Below, piece after piece: positions 1 through 12,434 of a stretch of 64,000 nt of DNA. The notes under the pieces were generated by a model, which was given only the letters and a program-made list of their open reading frames with translations, ran no database searches and had not been told where the DNA came from. Numbering within the stretch: the stretch's first letter is position 1; each line of letters begins with the position of its first letter. Where the stretch lies: assembly GCF_030247195.1 (NCBI RefSeq), contig NC_080670.1, forward strand, positions 28,289,497 through 28,353,496, read 5' to 3'. Source of the DNA: Topomyia yanbarensis. Taxonomy: Eukaryota > Arthropoda > Insecta > Diptera > Culicidae. The position numbers and the translations under genes are program-made.

Positions 1-1390
1 GTAACAGTGGGTTACCGAGCTTTTCTCCGGAAGTCCTAAATCACTTTCACCTCCTAGCAAGCTTCACATCCGCACAGTCCATTAAAATAACCATTATATT
101 CGACCTACACATATTTGGAGATAGCTGGCAAGTAAAACGGAAAACCGGAAAAGGATTCCGAAAACCGAACCACTCGCACACGCACTCTTTCACAGCGGGC
201 TACTCCTGTCCGAGTTCAGGAAACACTGTAAGCCTATAAACGCAACGGAGGGAAGGATTAGATTTCCAGCGCTTTAGGCCAAACGGCACCTACCACCAGC
301 CAGCATCGGAAAATACTCTATAAATTATGAGCGATTTTCCAAACCCGGATGGTCATTGATTTACTGCTAATAGCATTCACCTTCCCTCATCCCCTCGCCG
401 TCGTCACTGGTAACGATTCCATCATCTGGTTACTAGGCCATCCGATTCTTCCAAGTCATGTATTTGCTTCGGAAAAAAGAAGACCGGAAACCCGACACAC
501 GAACGAAAACGCCTTCAAATTAAAATTAAATTCAAATTTAAGAACTCCCCAACCCGTCGTCTTCACACCGCGAGAGAGCAGCCGAAACTTCCTTTTGTAC
601 GAGTTCTAATTTTTAATTTCCTGAGAGGGGCTACAGGAGATCAACATACACACAAAACACATGTCAAAAAATATGTAAATTCATTTCGACCGAAATCGAA
701 GGGAGTAAACAAAAGTAAGTAAGTAAGTAGGCCTTGAAAATCGCCTAGGGGCTGCCCCGTTTGCTCATTTGGCATCGTAGGACATTGTTGTTGTTATCGT
801 TGCGGTGGTGGTGGTGGTGGTGGCATAGAGAACACACGTCGTCGTCGTCTGATTTAAGTAGGCCGCGGGAAAAACACCGAACAGGGATGTTGATTTATTA
901 CACAATTTTTCGCGGTGTCCTCTTAGACAACATCCGTCGCCCGTTTCTGGTGGCTTTTGGTTGCGGAGGGATGGAGTGCGGGGTAAAGTGAAAAACCACG
1001 TGTACGACGAGGAGGTGGAAGGAAAAACAACTTTCTTCGCACGCAATCTTCTGTCAATATTTGTTTATTTGTGTATTAACGTACGATGAATGAGCAGTTC
1101 TCGGGGAAATGTAATTAATTTGTAGCGATGTAATAACAGCCTTTACGGCGGATGTTGAAGAGATTGACAAATGGGGGAGGGTTTGCCGTGTAATCGTGAA
1201 GAGCGATTGTGTGTGATATTGGATGAACGAGTTTCATGCATGCGTTTGGCAAACCGATATTTTCTCTGTGAAAAGTTTTCATTGTATTTTGAGAAAGGAT
1301 TTTTAGCGAATGGCAGATTTCGGACTAATGTTATCATCGTCATCGTGAGCGAACATTCCGGTTGTTCCGAATCAATCTCGATTTATAGAC
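1..1390. other. No gene seen; single-copy-looking DNA
   Basis: All frames are broken into short stretches without recognisable protein features. Base composition is mixed and I see no long repeat. It contains a short GGT microsatellite near 804-823. It could be intronic or intergenic host DNA. Confidence 0.5.
804..823. repeat. GGT trinucleotide microsatellite
   Basis: About seven consecutive GGT units are visible. The poly-Trp and poly-Thr translations across it come from the repeat and are not a protein signal. Confidence 0.85.
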
Positions 1391-1589
1391 CACTAGGCCC
1401 CAGTTGCCTTGAGCGCCCTTCTGGAGTTCTTCGACAAAGGATTCATACAACAGGCGCAATTTGCTAAAAAGAACACGGGAGAGTACCTTATGGACGGCGT
1501 GTTATTACCAGGGCAGGAAATATTCGAACCGAATCTATGTTCGTATTCACTTTCAAAGCGCGAAGCTTTGCGTTACTGGTTCGTATTCA

Positions 1590-1925
1590 CAAGCTTCGCA
1601 TCACAATCGCTTACCATCGTAATTGCGGACATTTGGGCGATACTTTTGCATGCTCTTCGGCGAGGACAAATGAAGCTTCTTGTTCATTTCATTGATGTTC
1701 GGAAAGATATGTAAAAGCTTTTGCGTAGTTTTCGACGAACACGAGCTAAGCTCTTGGTTCGTGTGATCGATATTTTTGAAACAGTTACACGGAGCTTCGA
1801 AACGATGTTCGCGAACACAGAAAAAAGATTACCTCGAAGCATTTCAGAATCACGAACACCGAAAGATTATATCAATTTAGCATCGCGAGGGCCATCGCTA
1901 ACATGTTCGCCGGACGATATTAGTT
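1590..1925 (+). repeat. Dispersed repeat, left member of an inverted pair
   Basis: This stretch is clearly related to the reverse complement of about 5795-6105. Shared landmarks in the same order are 'acgag.taagctcttgg.tcgtg', 'gtttcgaagcgat.ttcg', a 'cgaaca.cgaa...ttatatc' block and 'cgcgaacatgttcgc'. It is rich in the words ttcgcg, gaagctt and gaaca. The pair brackets about 4.2 kb of AT-rich DNA. It could be the decayed ends of one large element or two independent insertions of one family. No coding capacity is seen. Confidence 0.65.
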
Positions 1926-1929
1926 TTCT

Positions 1930-3155
1930 TTATTCAAATACCTACCTACTAGTTATGCAAAAAAGTATATTCTAGACAGAGGCCTTGTATTAAGGGTGGA
2001 ATAGGTAAAAAATAATTTTGACAATGTGTAGCTTATGGATGCTGGGGTTAACTGGACAGTGACGTAACAAGTTTATTTAAGATACCCTACTGATATATTA
2101 CCAGTAGGGATAAAATCAAGATTTCGTGACAGGGCGGGGATAAATTTTCAAATGAAATAAATTAGGGCTAGAAAATGAAGTTAAACACAATGTACACGAC
2201 GTATTGAGTGGGTCGCTTATCTTAGTCATGTTCCTATAGTCACCTACCAGTTATGTCAGTTTCTTGAGGATAAAGATATCGATATCCATCCAAAGAAAAA
2301 AATCGATTATCAGTTAAATAAATAACGTCATGATGTGTATGATGAATCCTAGAAATAAATAGGGAATGTCAATAAACTCGACCATTCCCGATTCATATTT
2401 GGCAGTTCTGGTCGTTTTGTAAATCTTGTTTTCGACTAACAGTAAAACCATTTTGATTCAGAAGTATGTTTTAGAAGGGCGCATGTTTTTTCGTGCACTT
2501 ATTTAAAAAAACGCTTTGAATCCATCTACCAGTGTGATGAGACATTTTTATAACTGTTTTCTAATATTATATCGGTTGAGAACTTTTAGAACATGATATT
2601 TTGAGAAATTTTGAAAGTGAAATTAAATCAGTTGTAAAGTTATAGAAAATAGCCTTTTAAAATGAACGGACAATTGAATTATTACTAATACTTTATGAAT
2701 ACATTATCTAAGTTCTTTATTCAATGCAATATGTATGCAAAAAGTTAAAAACTGGATGTCCCTGCAGAACTGGGCCAAAAAATCGAAAAAAATGTGTTGG
2801 CGATCCGAGAACTAGAACAGAAATTGTAACCCTTGGACCTCTGAAGTGCATGCGTACAAAATGATATAGTCTAATGTTTGTTTTCATTCATTTCATTTAA
2901 TAATTTTCAGTTGAGCAATTCTGTCGCAAACTGCATTGTGGAGCGAGGGTCATAACTTCCTAAATTTAAGTGTTCCTATTAATTTAGTACACTCTCTTTA
3001 ACATAAACTACTCTAACGAATGAACGAATGGGAGTAGGTTCGATAAATTTTGAAAGAAGCCGTTAAATCAACCACTTAAGGGATTACACCACCGTAAAAT
3101 TAAAAAAAAAAAAATCGAAATTGATCTTGATTGATTTTATTATTCCATATCAACA
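1930..3155. other. AT-rich DNA without a gene
   Basis: No coding signal and no clear repeat structure beyond short hairpins (for example around 2083-2112, where 'ccctactg' faces 'cagtaggg'). Confidence 0.5.
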
Positions 3156-3161
3156 TTTGAA

Positions 3162-3357
3162 TAGGGCTAATAAGATTTGTGAACAAACTTTTGTTTTGCT
3201 GATTTCTCTTAATTTGTTATCATTTCAACACAGAAAACATTTGAAATCGATTCTACCAAGGGCAAAGATGTTGATTCATGTGTATTTTTCATAAAATTCA
3301 ACTCTGTAGCGGAAAAATGAGCGAAATAAGTTTGTTTACAAAAGTCTCATTAGCCCT
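3162..3357. mobile_element. Small MITE-like palindromic element (AGGGCTAAT ends)
   Basis: The left end 'agggctaataagattt' faces 'aaagtctcattagccct' at the right end. The inverted similarity continues inward through 'gaacaaacttttgtttt'. The hexamer TTTGAA flanks both sides (3156-3161 and 3358-3363), compatible with a target duplication, but the edge is ambiguous by a base. About 196 bp and non-coding. Confidence 0.55.
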
Positions 3358-3560
3358 TTTGAAGAATTACTATTGTATTGATCTAAAATATGGGTCTTCA
3401 AAATAATATATCAAACTATGGAATGCGACAAAAAGCGAATAATAATGGAAAGACAGTATTCGAAAAAGTTCGAGTTTAGAACGACTTTCATTCTACTTGG
3501 AGTTATTTATTTCGCTTCTCATTTTCCGAGATTTCCCTTACATAAAGCATTTCGGCTATA

Positions 3561-4553
3561 GGGGAACATGGGGAGACTTGACCAAGCGCAAAATTCTATT
3601 TTCGGCTATGGCGTCTTCTATTCGATTCTTAATTTTTTTTCAAAAATATTTTTATACTTGTTTCGATCCCTTAAGGTAATTTTGAAATTTTGGAGTAAAA
3701 AATCCTTTCCTTGCAGAAAATATTACGTGATTAATCAATTTGCATTAAATGATGTAATTTTTTATCAAACTTTGTATGGACATATCTACTCGACTACTAA
3801 TTACTATTAAAGGACTAATATACCATCTTAATCCTTGTGAAGCAGTGAAATGATTTTACATAAACTGGAACATTGGAATAGTTATTACTAGAATTCGCAT
3901 GAAATTGAACGCAATAACTAATGTTGGGGAGACTTGACCAAGATTTTATGGGGAGACTTGACCAAGTGGCGATCAGCTGAAGAAAGATACAAAATTCCTA
4001 ATATTTATTATGCTTTGGTACCTACTGTTAATGTTAATCACGCCATAAAAAAATCCCACCCCAAACATAAGTCTTTATATTTTAAAATTTGTAAGAAAAG
4101 TTAGCAATAGTAGGACTGATTTCGTGATGTGTGAACATGCAATGCAAGCAGTACAGTTAATCCTTAAAAAGAAATGCATTTAAAAAAATCAAAATTTATC
4201 AAATGCAACTCTTTTATATTTTTTACTGCTACCTAAGGATTTCGACAATAGGGAAAAAAATAATTACAGTATGTTTTATGTCATTTTTTGTTATGATTTT
4301 TTAAAATTCTCTTGGTCAAGTCTCCCCACGCCTTGGTCAAGTCTCCCCGCAATGGGGAGACTTGACCAGAAAAAACGATCACAGAAAAACTTTTGTAACT
4401 TTTCAAAAATTAAATTAAAAATTCTGCAAAAAATCATGAAGACGCGCAATAACTTTGCGCATTACATCTGGATGATTTTTGGGGGATTGAAGGCTTTTTT
4501 AGAGATTTATGCAGTTTTAGCTGAAAACCTGGTCAAGTCTCCCCATGTTCCCC
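3561..4553. mobile_element. TA-flanked non-autonomous element with GGGGAACATGGGGAGACTTG ends
   Basis: The two ends are inverted copies of about 24 bp beginning GGGGAACATGGGGAGAC, and a TA dinucleotide lies outside each end (3559-3560 and 4554-4555). This fits a TA-targeting transposon. The 993-bp interior is AT-rich and non-coding. The subterminal motif 'ggggagacttgacca' recurs in direct orientation at about 3925-3970, and in both orientations at about 4313-4370, giving at least six copies. Such subterminal repeats usually bind the transposase supplied by a relative. The termini resemble those of the 58.2-63.7 kb element only in the opening GGGGAA. Confidence 0.8.
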
Positions 4554-4559
4554 TAACTG

Positions 4560-5790
4560 ATTCAAAAAAAAAATACAGGGGGCCCTAAAGATTTCTTTCT
4601 TTTATTTTTTATTAGTAAAAGTCAAATAAGGGAAGATTACATCATGGAGAAGATAAACCAAATTTTGTCCTTTTCAGAATTGTTTTTGGATTTCCAACAA
4701 AAAAAATCACTAGAACATTGTTTGTAAGTTCTTTGCGTTTCTCCATCAGTAATTAGTTAACAAATACAATACAAACAAGTTGGAATATCCTTCTCATTAT
4801 TTATCACAAAACACATGTACAGGAGTCAGGAAATAAATTGCATAAAAGTGGAACATGTAATAAGATTGACACTTCATTTATTAAGTGAACAGATTCTGTC
4901 GAAAATGTTTGAAAATAAATATTTTGTCTCTTGTGATTAGGTAATCAACCAATAAACTTATAAAACAATATTATAAAAATCATTTGGAAGCTTTCCTCTT
5001 AGTTTGGTTCAGGTGCCTGGAATGCAACATTATAATTCAATTAATGACAATAATAATGGATTCAAGTATGTAGGTAAAATTAAAAATAACGTTTAGCACA
5101 CCAATCATCGCATATTATTGAGTGAATATGACTAGCCGATTTAGGAATGTTGCGCAAGAACGTTAGAAACCGCAACAAGTTGAAAACAAAGGCCAATGGA
5201 CTACGCCTAACTACCCCTCAGTGGATGCAAATAACTGAAGTTCGCCGTCTAACTGAACTCAGACGTCAGCAGTGAGATTCCATCCGAAAATTGTTCTTTT
5301 TAGGAAGAATTTGTTTTAGATAGGTAGATTATTAAGAGAGGGGTAATGGTTTTAGCGTTAAAAAACACTATTTGCGCTTTTTTTTAGAAATTTGGGCGAA
5401 GCGAATTGAGCAAAACTTTTGTACATTATAATGTATCATTTCATCCAAAAGAGTCATTTCACTAAAAAACATTTTTTCACGCTGAAACCCTTACCCCCTT
5501 AAACATACTTTATACATCTTCACCTAAACTCCTTGGCAGGGAAAATATACTCCGATTGAAGAAAAAAAGACGAGTTTGCAATCAAAGTAGCTAGTAAACA
5601 TAATTGTATTCCGAAAAAAAGAATTCGAATTTCACTACCACTACGCTCATTCAAACTCGTGGCACATAAATTGGTAAGGTATGCGACGCACCTAATCCCT
5701 AAATCCTAAATTATAATCTTAAAATAATCCATTTTATTTATACTCAAAATAAGATTTAAAGTTTATGATTTTAAGACAGATAGTCACGTA
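4560..5790. other. AT-rich DNA without a gene
   Basis: No credible reading frame, RNA gene or repeat boundary is visible. It lies between the TA element and the right member of the inverted pair. Confidence 0.5.
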
Positions 5791-5794
5791 GCGA

Positions 5795-6105
5795 ACATGT
5801 TCGCGGTGGCCTCATGATGCTGATGCTTGAAGCGATATAAAACTTCGATGTTCGCGATTCTCAAATAAACGAGGCATTCGCTTTATATGTGTTCACCGAA
5901 TATCGCTTCGAAACTCTGTGGATATGTTCCAAAAACGCAAAAACCACGAGCCAAGAGCTTACCTCGTGTTCGACGATATGTGCTTCTAAGGTTAATGTGA
6001 ACTTTTTCGAACATTGTAAAAAGCGAACTAGATGCGAAGCTCGCTTCGTCCGAGCAAAGATAAGTTTTACCCCTAAATGTTCGCAGCGATTGTGTCAAAC
6101 TCATC
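5795..6105 (-). repeat. Dispersed repeat, right member of an inverted pair
   Basis: Reverse-complement relative of about 1590-1925, with the shared landmarks listed there. Apparent reading frames here run through the repeat and mirror those at 1.6-1.9 kb. They have no recognisable domain. Confidence 0.65.
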
Positions 6106-6109
6106 GATT

Positions 6110-8960
6110 GCATGTGGTATGCTTGAGAAGGTGCTTCGTGAAGCTTCGAACAGTAATCAATTCATTTTTCGAAATTTTCCTAGTTTATTCCGTTTACTTT
6201 TACATTTTTTCATTTCTCGTTATTTTGTCTATGCGTATAGATTATTCAGATTTTTACGTTTACTCTGCTTATAATTTTTCCGCTTGAGTCAGGAAAATTC
6301 CACCGCTTACACGCCATCGTCACTCCCAAATCCTCATTATCGTAATGGTCGCTAATGGCTTACCCTGCACTAATCGAACGGTTCGACCGGGCTCTGCTCT
6401 CGAGGGAAATCAGTTTTGTTATCCCCGCTCCGCTCCCCGGAGCTTGCTGCTGCCTTCCACCACACTAATCCCAATTTACTGCACCCGGTCCAGCTGACTG
6501 ACTGACCAACCCCACCGGCCAGCATCACCAGTAAGTCCATTATTCTAATCTGTGTTTATTGGAAGGATTTATGTCTCGGCTCTTTGCGTACACCGCTCCT
6601 CGAAGAATTACTTCCCTTTTTACTTCGCATTTTCAAACAAAACTGCTTACTTGACCACTCGGTTGAAGATGAATTTCACTCTCACCCAGCTTGGCTGTAG
6701 CGGTGTACGGGAAAAGTTCGCTCCGGGACCGAATCGGCCGACAGCGACATGTAAATTTTGGCCCCGGCATAAAATAAACATTGTGTATTCGGGAGCGGGC
6801 TAGATTTTCCTCGCAGGAGCGATTTCGGGTGTTATCGAAGGAGGCTTTGCTTTACCGCAGCGGCGCGCTTCTTATCTTTAAATACTCTCCGAAGGATTGT
6901 TGAAATTTAGGGCTTTATTAGAGCATCCCAAGCAAGCGGTGTCTTTCGCTACTTTGCTCCGATTTCGACGGGATTGGAATCACTTTATTTACGGCCGAAC
7001 TTTGAATAAATTACACCAGTTGTAGTCCACTTCCGTTGGTCTGAACTGGAGGCTATTTTTCACCATTCTCGATTGAGCGAGAAAAAAAAACAAAACCAGG
7101 AGGAAATCGTTTCCATTCAGTCAATAATTCTAGTTTTATTGCTAGAAGATCCTTTCCCCTCCGCCGTTCCATTCAATGGGAAAATAGACTCAATCACGGG
7201 GCAATCATATCACCATCATAAACCATCCGTCAGGATAAGAGGAATCCTTTCAACTTTTGGCGTCAGTAGGCCTATCTGTACATACTATGCTCTCGTCGCG
7301 TACGGACGTAGGATCGGGAGAAAGGAAATACGGCATCGGGCACAGGACATTAATTTCGCTGCGCCAACCGAGAGTGTGTCACTTATACCGGAAACTTTGG
7401 TCATTTCCGCGATTTGCGGGGATAAATCATAAACAAGTATCCTTTCTTTCCTGATCTGAAACTTGTCGGATTGTGGTGGAGACTCACCGATGGTTGCTGG
7501 GCATGATTTGATGGGGTGTGTTTTCGCTCTCTTCACTTCTTCGGGCGGGGGAGCTGGAATTAGGTCAGCATCGTAGTAGGCATTCGAATCGTCCCATTCA
7601 GTTCGCTCGAAGCTTTCATGTCCATGGAAACAGTTCTAGCGATCTATTCAAAGATGTAAAGTATTCAATATTCGGGCAAGTTGCTGAAAAATATTTTTAT
7701 TGACAATTCGTTCAGTCAGCATTCAGCGAGTGCATCTCTTTTTAGATACTTTTTGAGGTTCCAAATAACTGCAAATTTTGGGAGCGATTGGCTACCAACA
7801 AATTAAATAATAGTTCAGATAGCTGTGAACAACTTTTTCGAAATGAAAAAGGGTCAAATTGATTGTTGAACTTCATTATCTCTGGCAACACTGCAAAAGT
7901 AGATATCGCCAAAACCAACACAACAATTCAGAATACTATCATCATAGAAACTTGACATCTTCAAAAGAAATCTACAAAAAATTCACTGAATTTCCTAGGG
8001 CAGATGGAATGAGACGTTCCAGCGAATAAACGACGATGCGCAAGTATTGGCTTTTGAGCCTCTGCCAAAGCCAGCAAGTAACGCCACCGACAGGCAAAAG
8101 TAAGCTATTGCATTCATTGTTGTGATCAACATCATATGTTTATAAGTTTGCAATTAGCCGATCGAGATGAGTGAGACTTCGCAGCGAAGTGCGAGTGCAC
8201 TTAGGTTCAATCCGGTATCTGTTGATTCTGAATATTGTTCTATCCGTCCCTCTGTTCGTTAAAGCTGAAAGTGCACATGTGTAACCAACTGTACATACGA
8301 AGAACTGATACTGATTCTTAAGGTCGCAGTGGACTGGTATTCAATACGAGACGACCTGGTTTGTGTTATGCCAAATTGTTCCCTAAGGTGAGAAATTGGA
8401 TTGAAACATTTTACGTGTCAAGAGAAAGAATTATACGTTTCAGCCTCGTCTCTTGAGAATCTGGCACTTGACTATGGAGCCACCCCAACATTCTATCCTT
8501 TTCCTGCTGTGATCTATGATAGGGCTTGGCAGGCACCGCAATTGATCAATAAAAACTTGTGTTTATCAGGAATTATCATCTACTGATTATTTGTGTAATT
8601 TCAGCTAGTCTCGATCAATAACGGAGTGGTCGCACAAGTTCAAGTTCAAGTTTCAGTCTATCAATTCACAATATTGTTTTATAAAGTCCATGAGATTCCA
8701 TTTTATTTAAAGACCTTCTTAGTCATAAGAAATACAAAACTAAAACTGTGTAATTAGAAATTTAACAGAATGCAAATTGTAAAATCCAACAATACTCCAT
8801 TTATTTTTTTTTATTTTGTGTGATACAACTTATACAACTAGTAAGCATGCAGGTTGGAATGAGTGGCGTTGTGAAATGAAACTACCTTCGACAAGCAATA
8901 GGGAACACTCGTGTCAGTGCCTATCCACAATCCGGTTTCATCATGTCCGGAATATGATAT
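6110..8960. other. No gene seen; mixed-composition host DNA
   Basis: About 6290-7660 is more GC-balanced and lacks obvious repeats, as expected for host intron or intergenic DNA. 7700-8960 is AT-rich. Frames of up to 119 codons occur but none shows a domain, signal peptide or splice-compatible exon that I can defend. Confidence 0.45.
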
Positions 8961-8965
8961 TATTA

Positions 8966-9355
8966 TTTTTTTCGAGAGTTGTCCTAGTGGAGATGTAGAG
9001 CAAGGTTCTCGGAAGGGCTCCCCGTCAGAATCACACACTACAATTGCAGACGAGACAGGCAACGTCGCCCACTAAAACACTGAAAGGCCAATTGCAGCGG
9101 GTCGTGTAATGTGATATTCATTGTACGGTTCATATATGAAACTTCACGATCGCTTGTGTCATCGCGAAGGGTTCGAGCATTGGTACGTTAACGTGTTCAA
9201 TCGCGTGTGTGTTTGTATGTCGCGTGTGCTAACGTGTATGTATCTTCGCGTGTATAAATTCTATTTTATAACCGTGTGCTTTTCGCATATTTGCGTGTGT
9301 TCTTGGATGATCGCACGCGGACCGTGAGTTTAATACTTATTTTTTGATGTACTGC
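8966..9355 (-). mobile_element. 5'-truncated copy of the CA/CG-rich polyA retroposon family
   Basis: On the minus strand this matches the 3' part of the element at 45675-47740 (about 47350-47740). The match includes the terminal block 'ggcgac.ttgcctgtctcg', 'gattctgacggggagccctt', 'aggacaactctcg' and a closing A-run, seen here as T's at 8966-8973. It breaks off at about 9355, so the copy is 5'-truncated, as is usual for target-primed retroposition. I could not find a convincing target duplication. The alternating Cys/Val-rich frame at 9121-9327 is a by-product of the CG/TG-rich repeat. Confidence 0.75.
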
Positions 9356-9620
9356 ACAGATACTAAAAGAAAGCGAGATTTTCTGGTGATATCGCCATGG
9401 AAGATGTTGCTAATGGATATGAGAGCTTTCTTTTTTATTGGTCCAATAGAAGGTATGGACATAGTCTAATACCAAGGGTAGATACTAACGGAAGAGGCTG
9501 AATCATAATCGTGCAAGCGCGGGAGTTTTTGGGTTTACGCTTGAGACCGTGTTTGAAAATTTTTAAGCGCTGAGACATTTACCTTATCACCAAGATGGTA
9601 TCATGTTTGCGAGATCGCGA

Positions 9621-10992
9621 GTAGACCGAACCGGTCAGTAGGCCGAACCGGTCAGTAGGCCGAACCGGTCAGTAGGCCGAACCGGTCAGTAGGCCGAACC
9701 GGTCAGTAGAGCGAACCGGTCAGTAGAGCGAACCGGTCAGTAGAGCGAACCGGTCAGTAGAGCGAACCGGTCAGTAGACCGAACCGGTCAGTAGACCGAA
9801 CCGGTCAGTAGAGCGAACCGGTCAGTAGAGCGAACCGGTCAGCAGAGCGAACCGGTCAGTAGACCGAACCGGTCAGTAGACCAAACCGGTCAGTAGACCA
9901 AACCGGTCAGTAGACCGAACCGGTCAGTAGACCGAACCGGTCAGTAGACCGAACCGGTCATTAGACCGAACCGGTCATTAGACCGAACCGGTCATTAGAC
10001 CGAACCGGTCAGTAGACCGAACCGGTCAGTAGACCGAACCGGTCAGTAGACCGAACCGGTCAGTAGACCGAACCGGTCAGTAGACCGAACCGGTCAGTAG
10101 ACCGAACCGGTCAGTAGACCGAACCGGTCAGTAGACCGAACCGGTCAGTAGACCGAACCGGTCAGTAGACCGAACCGGTCAGTAGACCGAACCGGTCAGT
10201 AGACCGAACCGGTCAGTAGACCGAACCGGTCAGTAGACCGAACCGGTCAGTAGACCGAACCGGTCAGTAGACCGAACCGGTCAGTAGACCGAACCGGTCA
10301 GTAGACCGAACCGGTCAGTAGACCGAACCGGTCAGTAGACCGAACCGGTCAGTAGACCGAACCGGTCAGTAGACCGAACCGGTCAGTAGACCGAACCGGT
10401 CAGTAGACCGAACCGGTCAGTAGACCGAACCGGTCAGTAGACCGAACCGGTCAGTAGACCGAACCGGTCAGTAGACCGAACCGGTCAGTAGACCGAACCG
10501 GTCAGTAGACCGAACCGGTCAGTAGACCGAACCGGTCAGTAGACCGAACCGGTCAGTAGACCGAACCGGTCAGTAGACCGAACCGGTCAGTAGACCGAAC
10601 CGGTCAGTAGACCGAACCGGTCAGTAGACCGAACCGGTCAGTAGACCGAACCGGTCAGTAGACCGAACCGGTCAGTAGACCGAACCGGTCAGTAGACTGA
10701 ACCGGTCAGTAGACCGAACCGGTCAGTAGACCGAACCGGTCAGTAGACCGAACCGGTCAGTAGACCGAACCGGTCAGTAGACCGAACCGGTCAGTAGACC
10801 GAACCGGTCAGTAGACCGAACCGGTCAGTAGACCGAACCGGTCAGTAGACCGAACCGGTCAGTAGACCGAACCGGTCAGTAGACCGAACCGGTCAGTAGA
10901 CCGAACCGGTCAGTAGACCGAACCGGTCAGTAGACCGAACCGGTCAGTAGACCGAACCGGTCAGTAGACCGAACCGGTCAGTAGACCGAACT
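9621..10992. repeat. 17-bp satellite, about 81 copies
   Basis: Tandem array of the unit gtagaccgaaccggtca (17 bp). The first roughly 25 units carry variants: gtaggcc, gtagagc, gcagagc, gaccaaacc and ttagacc, often in short runs of like variants. The remaining 55 or so are almost identical, with one gactg variant near 10694. Each unit holds a small dyad, GACCG-aac-CGGTC, and the palindrome ACCGGT. The length is not a multiple of three, and the array carries no credible gene. The graded variation shows local homogenisation biased towards the right side. Confidence 0.97.
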
Positions 10993-11925
10993 GAACATAA
11001 GATTTAGAACAATGGCCTGTTTTAAATGTATGGTGAATTGCTGCGATTTTCTTTTTCTTCTAGATGTTTGGTATTTCTACGTCATCTTTTTCGTCGCATA
11101 TTTAACTAAAACAAATAGTTTTTCATGAAGTCGCGTGTTGTCTGACACCGTTGCCGCTTCATCGACCTAAACTTATTAACAGCCCCTATGTTTGAGTAAT
11201 TCGGGCAAACGAGTAGATCCCAGGTTTGATTGCTTCCGACGGCACTTTAGCGGACATCTCATTCGCTGGTCTTGGATATGCAACAAAGCCATATTAAACT
11301 GGCGTCGCCGCTAGACCTTGAGAATGTAGAAACTGTGTACATGTATTATACTAGTTTTTAAAACCTCATGAGATCACGATATACAAAATGCTTTTATTTA
11401 TCTAATGGGGCTGGATAGAATGTTTTACATTATATATAATTAGAAAGAACAGCATGATAAAAAGAAGTATTAAAAGCAAATGCTTTCAATTGCTGAAATG
11501 CTTTCTTGAAACGGTAGTAGATGATAATATGGTGAGTAGATGCGAACAAGTGGACAAATGTGTAAAAAGGCGTTTTCATGACGTTGTGACATTTGAGTAA
11601 CTTTTCCCAGTACTGTTACGTAACCTGTGATGTCTTAGCCAAAGCGGAGGATCAGCTGATCGTCAAGACCACGAAAGAGCTAAAGAGCATGCCGACATCT
11701 CTGTTCCTGATCAGAAACACAAACCAAAAACATTTCAAAAGTACATCTCGCGCTGTTACTTGTTATGATTTTCTGTTATTTCAACTACTAACGAGACCTG
11801 ATTATCTCAGCTTACTACAAAAATTGCATTCTTTTATAATCTTGTTATTGCATTCTGATCGAGTTTTCATCCGTCATAACTTCTAGTTCTGCTAACTGCC
11901 ACAAGGGCGCTCAGTCTTATCGCCG
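10993..11925. other. No gene seen after the 17-bp satellite
   Basis: A frame of 97 codons at 11593-11886 has an ordinary-looking start but no domain, and it reads into AT-rich sequence. I do not call it. No RNA gene is recognised. Confidence 0.45.
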
Positions 11926-11929
11926 AAAT

Positions 11930-12430
11930 GGTCATTTGGCCGAATACCTTTTGCCGAACAGATCATTTGGCGGTATGCTAATCCGGGCTAAACGGGCCGA
12001 AGGGACCGTTTACCCGAATGTCATTTGACCAAATGCCATTTGGCCTAAAACCATTTTGCCGAATGCCGTTGTATCGACTGGTTTTGGTTTAAGGGCTATT
12101 CGGCCGAAAGTAATACTTCCAAAGATGCTATGTCAATTTTACTGAATAACCACAAAAGGGAAATGTATAGATACGACCTAATAAGTAACGATAGTGATTC
12201 GATTGTCTTAAGTTGAACACTGTTTATTTCTCCTATTTAGTTGTTGTTGTTGGTCCAAACATTTTGTGTATATTTTTCTTCTTTTTAACATGAGCTGTTC
12301 TCTCTATAGATTTCGTTTAAAGTTTGGGAACAATTTGAACAAGGCACGGTCCGGTACGGTCAACTAGTATTTAATTTTTTGTACATATTTCCATAAAAAC
12401 ATTCCTAGGTTGTGATGGATTTCATGTGTT
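11930..12430 (+). repeat. Dispersed repeat with 'ggccgaatgccatttggccgaa' words
   Basis: The first 180 bp is a decayed tandem of a motif of about 20 bp built from 'atttggccgaatgcc'. Downstream it matches 50215-51185 in the same order: 'ctgaataacc', 'ctgtttatt', 'cttttaacatgagctgttct', 'cggtacggtc' and 'tttttgtacatatt...aaaacattcct..aggttg'. The second copy has an extra stretch of about 600 bp after 'tgttct'. No coding capacity. Confidence 0.7.
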
Positions 12431-12434
12431 TTGT

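Noticed and set aside
7073..7536. Frames of 119 and 83 codons on opposite strands
   Set aside because: Mutually overlapping, no signal peptide or domain, and ordinary composition for a chance frame.
9621..10992. CRISPR-like repeat array
   Set aside because: The repeats are directly contiguous with no spacers, and the genome is eukaryotic.
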